From the NCBI RefSeq assembly GCF_014645695.1, contig NZ_BMMF01000001.1:124001-188000 (forward strand): a DNA stretch of 64,000 nt. The letters run 5' to 3'. This DNA comes from Salinarimonas ramus (lineage in GTDB: Bacteria; Pseudomonadota; Alphaproteobacteria; Rhizobiales; Beijerinckiaceae). The notes beneath the pieces are model-generated. The model saw only the letters and a program-made list of their open reading frames with translations, made no database searches and was not told the origin of the DNA. The position numbers and the translations under genes were made by a program. Of this stretch, positions 16,028 to 24,276 are shown in pieces (the first letter of the stretch is position 1; the number at the start of each line of letters is the position of its first letter).

Positions 16028-16801
16028 TCAGTTCTGGGTGAGCCCGGCATCGACGAGGAAGTTCGAGCCGGTGCAGCCGGCGCTCTCCTCGGAGGCGAGG
16101 AAGAGCGCCATGCGCGCGACGTGGCTCGCGTCGAGGCGGAATTTCAGCGCCTGCAGGTCGATGAATTGCTGGTTCAGCTCCGGCGTCAGCCAGAGCTTCT
16201 CCTGGCGCTCGGTGAGGATGGCGCCGGGCACGATGCAGTTGACGCGGATGCCCGCCGGTCCGAGCTCCCGCGCCAGCGTCTTCGTCAACCCGTTGATGGC
16301 GGCCTTCGCCGTCGTGTAGCCCACCATGCCCGGCCGCCCGCGCATCCAGGAGATCGAGCCCAGCATGATCACCGAGCCGCCGCCGCGCGCGGCCATTCCC
16401 GGCGCGAGCGCCTGGGTGGCGAAGAAATGGTGGTCGAGGTTGAGCGCGAGCGCGCGGCGCCAGTAATCCGGCTCGACGCTCTCGATGGCGTGCCGGTCGT
16501 CGCGCCCCGCATTGTTGACGAGCGCCGCCACGCCCTCGTAGCGCGCCTCGATCCGCGCCAGCGTCTCGCGCAGGGCCGCGATATCGGTGATGTCGCAGGC
16601 GTCGAAGGCGGCGCCGGTCTCCTCGGCGAGCGCGCGGCCGGTGTCCTCGTCGATGTCGATGAAGGCGACCTGCGCCTCCTGGGCGGCGAAGGCGCGCACC
16701 ATCTCCGCGCCGATGCCCGAGGCGCCGCCGGTGACGACGACGGCGCGGCCCTTCAGCGAGCGGTAGCGGGCGGTCTCGTAGTCGTGGGTGTGGTGCGCCA
16801 T
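16028..16801 (-). CDS. SDR dehydrogenase, probable sulfoquinovose 1-dehydrogenase
   Basis: This is a 257-residue short-chain dehydrogenase. The Rossmann glycine motif is TGGASGIG (24-31); an acidic residue at the end of beta-2 (FIDID, about 48-51) favours NAD+ over NADP+; NNAG is at 96-99; and the catalytic residues are S149, Y162 and K166 (YTTAK). In the sulfo-Entner-Doudoroff pathway an SDR oxidises SQ at C1 to sulfogluconolactone, and the next step is carried out by the neighbouring SMP-30 protein. The start codon follows the lactonase stop by one base (TGAGATG). Sequence alone cannot separate SQ from other sugars; the assignment rests on the operon. Confidence 0.85.
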   Translation of the reverse strand: MAHHTHDYETARYRSLKGRAVVVTGGASGIGAEMVRAFAAQEAQVAFIDIDEDTGRALAEETGAAFDACDITDIAALRETLARIEARYEGVAALVNNAGRDDRHAIESVEPDYWRRALALNLDHHFFATQALAPGMAARGGGSVIMLGSISWMRGRPGMVGYTTAKAAINGLTKTLARELGPAGIRVNCIVPGAILTERQEKLWLTPELNQQFIDLQALKFRLDASHVARMALFLASEESAGCTGSNFLVDAGLTQN

Positions 16802-16802
16802 C

Positions 16803-17696
16803 TCAGACGTCCGGATCGAAGAGGGGCTCGAGCCGCCCCGGCACGTCCACGTCGAGCGCGAAGAGCCCGCCCGCATGCGGCTCGCGGGCGAGCTCGTCCG
16901 CGGGGCGTCCCGCGCGGGCCGTGGTGACGTAGAGCGTCTTCAGCTCGCGCCCGCCGAAGGCGACCATGGTCGGGCAGCGGGCGTGGATCGCGATCTCGGC
17001 GAGGAGCGCGCCGTCGGGCGACCAGCGCTGGATTCGCCCGCCCTCGTAGAGCGCGGTCCAATAGCAACCGTCGACGTCGAGCGCCGCCCCGTCCGGCCGC
17101 GCCCGATCGACGGCGTCGGCGTCGAGCCGGCAGAAGACGTCGCCGTCGCCGAGCGTGCCGGTCGCGGGGTCGTAGGCATAGCGCGTGACGGTGAAGCGCG
17201 GCGTGTCCGCGTGAAAGACGCTGCGCCCGTCGGCGGAGAAGGCGAGGCCGTTCGAGGTCATCAGGCCGTCGAGGAGCCGCGTCAGCCCGGAGCGATCGAG
17301 CCTGTAGAGCCCCGCGCGCCCGCCCCGCTCCTCGTCGATCGTGCCCACCAGGAAGCGCCCCGCCGGGTCGACGGCGCCGTCGTTGAAGCGCGACCAGGCC
17401 TGATCCTCGGGATTGTCGGCGAGCTTCCTCAGGATCTCCCCGTCGCGCCCGACGAGAAAGACCCCCGAGCGCATCCCGGCGATCAGCGCTCGGCCCTTGG
17501 TCAAGCCGATGCAGCCGATGTCCTCGGGCACGCCCGCCACCGCGTGCGCCCCGCTCGCGGGATGAAAGCGGTGGATCGCGCGGCCCTTGATGTCGACGAA
17601 GTAGAGCGCCTCCTCCTGCGCGTCCCAGAGCGGGCTCTCGCCGAGCTCGGCGGCGCAGTCGAGGACGAGGCGGACCTCGTGGGAGGCGGCGTTCAT
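16803..17696 (-). CDS. SMP-30/gluconolactonase family, probable sulfogluconolactonase
   Basis: This 297-residue beta-propeller has the SMP-30 metal ligands: E20 (LGESPLW), N105 (RFNDGAVDP), N149 (TSNGLAFS) and D202 (RPDGAALD). These enzymes use a divalent metal to open sugar lactones. Next to the SQ dehydrogenase it should hydrolyse 6-deoxy-6-sulfogluconolactone to sulfogluconate. Its ATG overlaps the epimerase stop by four bases, and one base separates its stop from the dehydrogenase start, so the three are tightly coupled. A much longer upstream frame is only the antisense of the epimerase. Confidence 0.87.
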   Translation of the reverse strand: MNAASHEVRLVLDCAAELGESPLWDAQEEALYFVDIKGRAIHRFHPASGAHAVAGVPEDIGCIGLTKGRALIAGMRSGVFLVGRDGEILRKLADNPEDQAWSRFNDGAVDPAGRFLVGTIDEERGGRAGLYRLDRSGLTRLLDGLMTSNGLAFSADGRSVFHADTPRFTVTRYAYDPATGTLGDGDVFCRLDADAVDRARPDGAALDVDGCYWTALYEGGRIQRWSPDGALLAEIAIHARCPTMVAFGGRELKTLYVTTARAGRPADELAREPHAGGLFALDVDVPGRLEPLFDPDV

Positions 17697-18592
17697 GGCA
17701 GGCGCTCCACGGCGATACGGGCGCTCGCGACGATGCGCTCGTTGGGCGCGAGAATGCGCAGGCCGTGGTCCTTGACCTCCGGCATGCGGTTGATCGCGTC
17801 GGGCATGTGCGACACGGGCTCGACGCAGAAGAAGTCCTTGCCCGGCGGCACGAACACGACGCAATGCGTGAACGCGGCGTCGGCGGAGATCGCGAGCGCG
17901 AGCCTCAGGTCCGGGAAGACGATGTCGGCGCGCCCGCCGAATCCGGAGAAGGCGTTGTCGAGGGTGACGCTCGCCACCTCCTTTGCCGCCGAGAAGTCGA
18001 AATCGCCGGTCGGCGCCTCGCGTCGCACCGGGATCTCGCGCTCGTCGGAGATCCAGACATTCGTCGCGCGAAAACGCAGCGTCGTGCCCGGGCGACGTGG
18101 GAAATAGGGGTGGAAGCCCAGCCCGCAGGGCATGGGCCGCGCATCGCGGTTCTCCACCGCGAGCGTCATGACGAGGGAATGGGGCTCGAGCGCGTAGGTC
18201 AGCTCCGCGCGCATGCGGAAGGGCCACGAGCCGGCAGCGTCGCCCTGCGCATCGTGATCCAGGACGAGCGTCACGGCGTTCTCCGAGCGCGGTCCCACGG
18301 CCCAGGCGCTGCGCCAGCCGAAGCCGTGGAGATAATGCGGGCTCTCGCCGAAATTCGGGACGAGCCGATGCTCCTCGCCGCAGAAGGCGAAGCGGGCGCG
18401 GTCGATGCGCCCCGAGAACGGCACGAGGGGGAAGGAGGCGGTCTGCGTGGCGTCGGCGCTCGCCAGCATCTCGGGCGTCGTCTCGCGCATGACCGCAACG
18501 TCGCCCACGCGAAAGCCGGTTATCGCCCCGCCGATCTCGGGGGCGAGGTCGAGGGCGAGCTCGCCGTTCGTGAGCGTCAGGATGTCGGTCAT
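17693..18592 (-). CDS. Aldose 1-epimerase-like, probable sulfoquinovose mutarotase
   Basis: This is a 299-residue galactose-mutarotase-fold protein. Catalytic-type residues are present: H89 (YLHGFGW), H161 (GLGFHPYF) and E258 (CVEPVSHMPDA). It should speed alpha/beta anomer exchange of the SQ released by the glycosidase so that the dehydrogenase receives its preferred anomer. Epimerase-like genes occur in known SQ-degradation clusters of several pathway types. It overlaps the lactonase gene by four bases and follows the aldolase gene by 36 bases. Confidence 0.85.
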   Translation of the reverse strand: MTDILTLTNGELALDLAPEIGGAITGFRVGDVAVMRETTPEMLASADATQTASFPLVPFSGRIDRARFAFCGEEHRLVPNFGESPHYLHGFGWRSAWAVGPRSENAVTLVLDHDAQGDAAGSWPFRMRAELTYALEPHSLVMTLAVENRDARPMPCGLGFHPYFPRRPGTTLRFRATNVWISDEREIPVRREAPTGDFDFSAAKEVASVTLDNAFSGFGGRADIVFPDLRLALAISADAAFTHCVVFVPPGKDFFCVEPVSHMPDAINRMPEVKDHGLRILAPNERIVASARIAVERLP

Positions 18593-18628
18593 GGCGGCTC
18601 TCCCCTCTTCGCGCCTGTCGGCAGACGA

Positions 18629-19435
18629 TCAATAGGCGGCGGTCGGGCCGCCAGCTGGGGACGCGTTCGCGCCGCGCAACGTTCCGAGCCAATCGGCGGC
18701 GCGGCCCGTCATCATGGCGACGTCGGACGCCACCGCCGCGAACGCGTAGCCGTAATCGAGGAAGCGGGCGACCATCTCCGGGTTGGGGCCGACGATGCCG
18801 ATGGGCTTGCCGACGGCCGCCGCACCCTTCGCGGCATCGGCGATGAGGGCCTGCACCTCCTCGTGCCCCACCTGCCCCATCCGTCCCATGGCGGCGGAGA
18901 GGTCGCCGGGGCCCACGAAGAGCGCATCGACGCCGGACACCGCCGCGATCTCGGCGAGCCGCGAGATGGCGCGCGGCGTCTCGAGCTGCACGATGACGAA
19001 GGTCTCGGCGTCCGCGCGCCCGAGATAATCGCTCGCGCGCCCGAAGCGCGAGGCGCGGTGCACGGCGGCGACGCCGCGCACACCCGCCGGCGGATACTTG
19101 GCGAAGGAGACGGCGTTGCGCGCCTCCTCGGCGCTCTCGACGAAGGGCACCATCACGGTCTCGGCGCCGAGATCGAGAACCCGCTTGACCATCACCTGGT
19201 CGTTCCAGGGCAGCCGCACTACGGGCGCCGCGCCCGTGCAGCCGATGGCGCGCAGGATGTGGGCGAGGTCGCCGAGGTCGATCGGCACGTGCTCCATGTC
19301 GACGACGAGGAAGTCGAAGCCGACATGCCCCATCGCCTCGGCGGTGGAGGGCGCCGCCGCCATCAGCCAGGAACCGAGCGGCGCCGACGGGCCTGCCGCG
19401 AGGCGGCGCTTGAAGCGGTTGGTGATGTCGATCAT
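18629..19435 (-). CDS. HpcH/HpaI-family class II aldolase, probable KDSG aldolase
   Basis: This is a 268-residue aldolase with the family residues H49 (VVDMEHVP), R73 (VVRLPW), and metal ligands E152 (VQLETPRA) and D178 (GPGDLSAAMG). HpaI-type enzymes are pyruvate-dependent aldolases. In sulfo-ED the family member cleaves 2-keto-3,6-dideoxy-6-sulfogluconate to pyruvate and 3-sulfolactaldehyde. It follows the dehydratase gene by seven bases, matching the reaction order. On its own it could be read as a 2-keto-3-deoxy sugar-acid aldolase; the neighbours make the sulfonated substrate much more likely. Confidence 0.87.
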   Translation of the reverse strand: MIDITNRFKRRLAAGPSAPLGSWLMAAAPSTAEAMGHVGFDFLVVDMEHVPIDLGDLAHILRAIGCTGAAPVVRLPWNDQVMVKRVLDLGAETVMVPFVESAEEARNAVSFAKYPPAGVRGVAAVHRASRFGRASDYLGRADAETFVIVQLETPRAISRLAEIAAVSGVDALFVGPGDLSAAMGRMGQVGHEEVQALIADAAKGAAAVGKPIGIVGPNPEMVARFLDYGYAFAAVASDVAMMTGRAADWLGTLRGANASPAGGPTAAY

Positions 19436-19442
19436 GACGGCC

Positions 19443-21176
19443 TCAATAGATCGGCGGCTCGGGGACGGAGGGTCCCGCGGCGAGGAAGTCGAAGTCGCAG
19501 CCCTCGTGCGCCTGGCTGACGTGGCGCTGGTAGAGGGCGGCGAAGGAGCGGTCGTAGCGGTAGGCGGTGGGTGTCCATTCCGCGCGGCGCCGGGCGATCT
19601 CCGCCTCGTCGACCTTCATGTCGATGCGCCCGGCCGCGACGTCGAGCACGACGATGTCGCCGGTGCGGAGCAGACCCAGCGGCCCGCCAATGGCGGCCTC
19701 CGGCGAGACGTGGAGGACGCAGGTGCCGTAATGCGTGCCGCTCATGCGTCCGTCGCAGATGCGGACCATGTCGCGGATGCCGGCCGCGAGCAGCTTCTTG
19801 GGGATCGGCAGATTGCCCCATTCCGGCATGCCGGGCGCGCCGACGGGGCCGGCGTTGCGCAGGACGAGAATCGTGTCCTCGGAGACGTCGAGATCGGGAT
19901 CGTCGAGCGTTTTGTTCATCTCGCCCGGGCTGTCGAAGACGAGCGCGGGCCCCTCGTGGCGCAGGAATTTCGGGTTTGCGGCGGAGGTCTTCATCACCGC
20001 GCCGTCGGGGGCGAGGTTGCCGCGCAGGACGGCGAGCGTGCGGCCCTTCTCCAGCGGCACGGCCGGGTTCTCGAGATCGCGGATGACGTCGTGGTTCCAG
20101 CACTGCGCGCCAGCGAGCGCCTGACCGAGCGTCCGTCCCTCGATCGTCGGGCGCGAGAGGTCGAGATGCGCCTCGAGCTTCGCCAGGAGCGCCGGCAGCC
20201 CGCCCGCGAACCAGAAGTCCTCCATCAGGTAGTCGCCCGACGGGAACAGGTTGGCGAGAACCGGGATGCGCGCGGAGACCTCCGCCATGTCGTCGAGCGT
20301 GAGATCCACGCCAGCGCGCCGCGCCATGGCGACGAGATGGACGGCGGCGTTGGTCGAGCCGCCCATCGCCATGTAGGCGACAAGCCCGTTCTGGAAGGTC
20401 TCGCGCGAGAGGATGGTGGAGGGGCGAACGTCGTCCCAGATCATCGCGACGATGCGCTCGCCGCAGGCGGCGGCCATGCGCGAATGGCCCGAATCGACGG
20501 CCGGGATCGAGGACGCGCCGAACAGCGTGAGCCCCATCGCGTCGACGATGGAGGTCATGGTGGAGGCCGTGCCCATCGTGTTGCAGGTGCCGGCCGAGCG
20601 CGTCATGCGGCTCTCGAGGTCGACCCAATCCTGCGCGGAGAGGCGGCCGGCGCGGTACTCGTCCCAGTATTTCTTGGTGTGGGTGCCCGCCCCGGTCTTC
20701 ACGCCGCGCCATTGCCCGTTGGACATCGGGCCCGCGGGGCAGAAGATCACCGGCAGGTCCATGGAGATCGCGCCCATCAGCAGGCCCGGCGTGGACTTGT
20801 CGCAGCCGCCGAGCAGCACCGCGCCGTCGACCGGGTGCGAGCGCAAGAGCTCCTCCGCCTCCATGGCGAGGAAGTTGCGGTAGAGCATGGTGGTCGGCTT
20901 CACCATCACCTCGCCCACGGAGAGCGCCGGCAGCTCCACGGGATAGCCCCCCGCCTGCCACACGCCCCGCTTCACCGCCTGCGCGCGCTCGCGCAGATGG
21001 GCGTGGCAGGGGCTCATGTCGGACCAGGTGTTGAGGATCGCGACGACGGGCTTGCCCATGAACTCCTCGCGGCGCATGCCCATCTGCTGCGTGCGCTGGC
21101 GATGCGCGAAGGCGCGCATGTCGTCGGCGGCGTACCAGCGCTGGGAACGCAGGCTCTCGAGGGTGCGGCGGGTCAT
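19443..21176 (-). CDS. IlvD/Edd-family dehydratase, probable sulfogluconate dehydratase
   Basis: This is a 577-residue Fe-S sugar-acid dehydratase. The three cluster cysteines are C57 (DMSPCHAH), C125 (GGCDKSTPG) and C198 (GTCNTMGTAS). The pattern matches the branch acting on sugar acids such as xylonate or arabinonate, rather than IlvD proper. It should remove water from sulfogluconate to give the 2-keto-3-deoxy acid. It is the first gene of the six-gene operon, with a promoter and LacI-type operator just upstream. The ATG at 21176 follows GGGAGGACACG, a good ribosome-binding site. Confidence 0.88.
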   Translation of the reverse strand: MTRRTLESLRSQRWYAADDMRAFAHRQRTQQMGMRREEFMGKPVVAILNTWSDMSPCHAHLRERAQAVKRGVWQAGGYPVELPALSVGEVMVKPTTMLYRNFLAMEAEELLRSHPVDGAVLLGGCDKSTPGLLMGAISMDLPVIFCPAGPMSNGQWRGVKTGAGTHTKKYWDEYRAGRLSAQDWVDLESRMTRSAGTCNTMGTASTMTSIVDAMGLTLFGASSIPAVDSGHSRMAAACGERIVAMIWDDVRPSTILSRETFQNGLVAYMAMGGSTNAAVHLVAMARRAGVDLTLDDMAEVSARIPVLANLFPSGDYLMEDFWFAGGLPALLAKLEAHLDLSRPTIEGRTLGQALAGAQCWNHDVIRDLENPAVPLEKGRTLAVLRGNLAPDGAVMKTSAANPKFLRHEGPALVFDSPGEMNKTLDDPDLDVSEDTILVLRNAGPVGAPGMPEWGNLPIPKKLLAAGIRDMVRICDGRMSGTHYGTCVLHVSPEAAIGGPLGLLRTGDIVVLDVAAGRIDMKVDEAEIARRRAEWTPTAYRYDRSFAALYQRHVSQAHEGCDFDFLAAGPSVPEPPIY

Positions 21177-21194
21177 CGTGTCCTCCCGTCATCC

Positions 21195-21222
21195 ATCTTA
21201 GCGCTGCGAAATTTCGGCGCAA
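21195..21222 (-). promoter_or_regulatory. Promoter of the sulfo-ED operon with overlapping LacI-type operator
   Basis: On the minus strand a -35-like TTGCGC (21217-21222) and a -10-like TAAGAT (21195-21200) are separated by 16 bases. The spacer contains the perfect palindrome CGAAATTTCG (21207-21216). A TAGCGCT half-palindrome (21199-21205) overlaps the -10 box. The same TAGCGCTRCGA string recurs in front of the regulator gene, so it is the best candidate operator. Confidence 0.5.
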
Positions 21223-21270
21223 GACGGCTCGTGAGCGACGGGGATGGGCGGGGATGCACGCGCATCCAGA

Positions 21271-21457
21271 TGTCATCCCGGGCGCCGAACGGCGACCCGG
21301 GACCCAAGAACACCGGTGCTCGCTGTAGCGTGCGCGATAGCGGGCGCGGCCACGAACGGTCTGCATCATCGGCACATGGACGGACGCGCTTCCGCGCGCC
21401 CTGAGGCCGACCATGCGTGTTCTGGGTCCCGGGTCCGCTTCGCGGCCCGGGATGACA
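21271..21457. repeat. REPIN-like inverted pair of extragenic palindromes
   Basis: Two arms of about 41-43 bases (21271-21313 and 21417-21457) are inverted copies: TGTCATCCCGGGC at one end, GCCCGGGATGACA at the other, with ACCCGGGACCCA and its inverse inside. Each arm also folds on itself through CCCGGG. The 100 bases between have no coding character. This is the layout of mobile extragenic REP doublets. Confidence 0.75.
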
Positions 21458-21467
21458 GAGGGAGCGT

Positions 21468-21514
21468 TTGACACCGCACCGCTCATCCGCCAACGTCGCA
21501 TCATCATAGCGCTA
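21468..21514 (+). promoter_or_regulatory. Promoter and operator of the sulfo-ED regulator gene
   Basis: A consensus -35 TTGACA (21468-21473) is followed 17 bases later by a weak -10 (CAACGT). The perfect palindrome TAGCGCTA lies at 21507-21514, about 16 bases before the LacI start codon. Its central CG and AGCGCT core are typical of LacI-family operators. Confidence 0.5.
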
Positions 21515-21530
21515 CGATCAGGGACCGAGC

Positions 21531-22568
21531 ATGGACGATGCGGGGCCGATCCGGCGGCGAGCGCGCCGTAAGATGCAGGCGGTGACCATGTCGGAGGTCG
21601 CCGCCGCCGCGGACGTGTCCGCATCCACCGTCTCGCTCTATTTCCGCCGTCCCAAGAGCGTCTCGCCGCCTGCCCGCGAGGCCATCGCCAGGGCGGTGGC
21701 CGAGCTCGGCTACGTGCCGAATCTCGTCGCCGGGGGGCTCGCGGCCGCGTCCTCGCGGGTGGTGAGCCTCATCGTGCCCTCCGTGCGCAACGCCTTCTTC
21801 GCCGAGACGGTCTCGGCGCTCGAGGCGGCTCTGGTGCCGCACGGCCTGCAGGTGCTGCTCGGGCATACCGAATACGACCTCGCCCGCGAGGAGGCGCTCG
21901 TGCGCGCCGCCCTCGCCTGGGCGCCGGCGGCGATCGTGCTCACGGGGCTCGAGCACAATCAAGACACGCGCACGCTCCTCGAGAAGGCACGCGTGCCGAT
22001 CGTCGAGATGTGGGAGCGCGGCGCGGCGCCGATCGACATGGGGGTGGGGTTCGACCACGGCGCGGTCGGCGCCTTGGCGGCGCGACGGCTGATCGCGCGC
22101 GGGCGCCGGCGCCTCGTCTTCTGCGGGGCACGCATGCAGGAGGATCGGCGCGCGGCGCAGCGCGCGGAGGGCTTCGCCGCGGCAGCCCGGGAGGAAGGAA
22201 TCGACGCCGCGATCCTCAACCACCCGGGTCCAGCGGACCCGCAGGCGGGCGCCCTCCTCCTCGACCGGGCGCTGCGCGAGGTGCCCGGCATCGACGCCAT
22301 GGCGGCGTCGAACGACTTCGTCGCCATGGGCGCCCTGTTCGAGGCGCAGCGCCGCGCGCTCGCCGTGCCCGACACGCTCGCCCTCGTCGGCTTCGGAGAC
22401 CTGCCCTTCGCCGCCGCTTGCGTTCCCCCGCTCACCACGATCCGCCCCGCGGGCGACCTCGTCGGGCGCGAGGTCGCCCGCCTCGTGATCGCGCGCATAC
22501 GCGGCGAGACGGTGCTGGACCGGGCGGTCGACACCGGCTTCGTGCTCGTCGAGCGCGTCTCGGGCTGA
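21531..22568 (+). CDS. LacI/GntR-type repressor, probable regulator of the sulfo-ED operon
   Basis: This is a 345-residue LacI-family protein. The N-terminal HTH reads MSEVAAAADVSASTVSLYFR with hinge LGYVPNLVAGGLA. The periplasmic-binding-like effector domain follows, and its overall pattern (VGFDHGAVGALAARRLIARG, ASNDFVAMGALFEAQRRAL) is closest to GntR, the gluconate repressor. It is divergent from the operon and separated by 354 bp containing two candidate operators and a REPIN. SQ or a pathway intermediate such as sulfogluconate is the likely inducer; this is inferred from position. Confidence 0.88.
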   Translation: MDDAGPIRRRARRKMQAVTMSEVAAAADVSASTVSLYFRRPKSVSPPAREAIARAVAELGYVPNLVAGGLAAASSRVVSLIVPSVRNAFFAETVSALEAALVPHGLQVLLGHTEYDLAREEALVRAALAWAPAAIVLTGLEHNQDTRTLLEKARVPIVEMWERGAAPIDMGVGFDHGAVGALAARRLIARGRRRLVFCGARMQEDRRAAQRAEGFAAAAREEGIDAAILNHPGPADPQAGALLLDRALREVPGIDAMAASNDFVAMGALFEAQRRALAVPDTLALVGFGDLPFAAACVPPLTTIRPAGDLVGREVARLVIARIRGETVLDRAVDTGFVLVERVSG

Positions 22569-22583
22569 TCCGCCCGCCGAGGC

Positions 22584-23195
22584 TCACGCTGTCGTCGCCA
22601 GGAAGTCCCGCGCGAGGTCGAGATCCGGCCGGGTGAGGCCGTGGCCGACGGGAAGCGTCTCGTGGGTCACGGCGGCCCCGGCCTCGCGCAGACGAAGGGC
22701 GAGATTGCCCACGTCGGCGGCGGGCACGATAGGGTCCATGGCGCCGCTGACGATCAGCACCGGCGTCGCCTCGAGCCCGCCTGCAGGCGCTTCGCGCAGC
22801 GGCGTCATCGCCCGCCACAGCACGGCGCCGGCGAAGACACCGGGATGGCGCCACATCAGGGCCGCCGCGATGTTCGCGCCGTTGGAGAAGCCCACGGCCA
22901 CCGGCGCGGCGAGCCCGTAGGCCTCGCGCATCTCGACGACGAAGCCGGCGAGCTCGTCGGCGCGGGCGCGCACGTCCGCCTCGTCGAAGACGCCCTCGGA
23001 GAGGCGCCGAAAGAAGCGCGGCATGCCGTTCTCGAGCACCTTGCCGCGCGGGGAGACGTATCCGCGGCCCGGCGCGATCTCCGGCACGAGGGGCACGAGG
23101 TCGTGCTCGTTCCCGCCCGTTCCGTGCAGGAGGAGGAGGGGCGCACGCGCCGGATCACCCGGCGCGTGCGTGTGGACGAAGGAGAGGTCGGCCAT
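22584..23195 (-). CDS. Alpha/beta-hydrolase (phospholipase/carboxylesterase family)
   Basis: This is a 203-residue serine hydrolase: LLLLHGTGGNEHDLVPL near the N-terminus, the nucleophile elbow GFSNGAN, an acid in SGAMDPIVP and a histidine in PVGHGLTRPD. It matches the MhqD/YtpA-like carboxylesterase group. These genes often sit beside an MhqO-type dioxygenase in quinone-responsive units, as here, with 14 bases between the genes. It converges with the LacI gene and is not evidently part of SQ metabolism. Confidence 0.85.
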   Translation of the reverse strand: MADLSFVHTHAPGDPARAPLLLLHGTGGNEHDLVPLVPEIAPGRGYVSPRGKVLENGMPRFFRRLSEGVFDEADVRARADELAGFVVEMREAYGLAAPVAVGFSNGANIAAALMWRHPGVFAGAVLWRAMTPLREAPAGGLEATPVLIVSGAMDPIVPAADVGNLALRLREAGAAVTHETLPVGHGLTRPDLDLARDFLATTA

Positions 23196-23209
23196 GGTTC
23201 GGGCACTCC

Positions 23210-24151
23210 TCACAGGGGCGGCAGGACGGCCTCGATGCGCGCGCGCTGCGGCTCGAGGAAGGCGGGGAGCTTGAGCGACTCGCCCAGGCTCTCCGCCGGC
23301 TCGTCGGCGGCGAAGCCGGGTTCGTCGGTGGCGATCTCGAAGAGGACGCCGCCGGGCTCGCGGAAGTAGATCGAGCGGAAATAGTTGCGATCCTTCTGCT
23401 CGGTCGCCGGCAGGCCCATCGCCGCGAGGCGCTCGGCCATCGCCGCCTGATCCGCGTCGCTCGCGGCGCGGAAGGCGACGTGGTGGACCGAGCCGGCGCC
23501 GAGCCGAGGCCGCGCGGCCGCGCTCTCGACGAGCTCGACGGCCGCACCGACGGACGCCGTGCCCTCGAAGCGCACGCGGCCCGCCTCGCGCGCGGTCTCG
23601 GTGAAGCCGAGCACCTCGGTGAGCACGGCGGCCGTGCCCTCGATGCCGCCGACTTCCAGCGTCACGCTCTCGAAGCCGCGGATGGCGTCGGCGGGGTCGA
23701 TCCCCTCCACCGCCCAGGCGGGTTCGTTCTCGGCGCCCTCGACGCCGACGAGCGCGAGGCGCATGCCGTCGGGATCGCGGAAGGTCACGACGGGCCGGCC
23801 GAAGCGGGTCGTCGGCCCCTCGTGATCGACGGACGCCTGCACGAAGCGCGCGAGCCAGAAGCCGATCGCGGCCTTGGGCACGCGAAACGCCGTCTCGCCG
23901 GTCTCGCCCGCACCCGCCCGGCCCGGAGCGGCGTTCGCCCAGGGGAAGAAGGTGAGGATCGTCCCCGGCGCGCCGTCGGCGTCGCCGAAATAGAGGTGGT
24001 AGGTGCCGGGATCGTCGAAGTTGACGGTCTTCTTCACCAGCCGCAGCCCGAGGATTCGGGTGTAGAAGTCGCGATTGCGCCGGGCCTCGCCCGAGATCGC
24101 GGTGACGTGGTGGAGGCCGGTGCTCTTGGTGTCGCCCAGGGTATGGCTCAT
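23210..24151 (-). CDS. Ring-cleaving dioxygenase (MhqO/glyoxalase superfamily)
   Basis: This is a 313-residue vicinal-oxygen-chelate protein with two double modules. Metal-ligand histidine and glutamate candidates are in GLHHVTAISG, GSVHHVAFRA and GGVLFEIATDEPGF. The sequence LRLVKKTVNFDDPGTYHLYF is a hallmark of the MhqO/MhqA group, hydroquinone-type extradiol dioxygenases. The start at 24151 (MSHTLGDTKS) was chosen at the family N-terminus. It is probably co-transcribed with the downstream esterase as a quinone or hydroquinone detoxification pair. Confidence 0.87.
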   Translation of the reverse strand: MSHTLGDTKSTGLHHVTAISGEARRNRDFYTRILGLRLVKKTVNFDDPGTYHLYFGDADGAPGTILTFFPWANAAPGRAGAGETGETAFRVPKAAIGFWLARFVQASVDHEGPTTRFGRPVVTFRDPDGMRLALVGVEGAENEPAWAVEGIDPADAIRGFESVTLEVGGIEGTAAVLTEVLGFTETAREAGRVRFEGTASVGAAVELVESAAARPRLGAGSVHHVAFRAASDADQAAMAERLAAMGLPATEQKDRNYFRSIYFREPGGVLFEIATDEPGFAADEPAESLGESLKLPAFLEPQRARIEAVLPPL

Positions 24152-24276
24152 GGCGCATCTCCGAAGAAAGGTGGCGCGCGGTGCACGCCTGTCTTGCCGA
24201 AGAATGTGCGATGAGGAAAGCAGAATGGGAGCCTGGAAAGGTCGTTCTTGCGCCGACGCAATCGCGCGCCTTGCCC

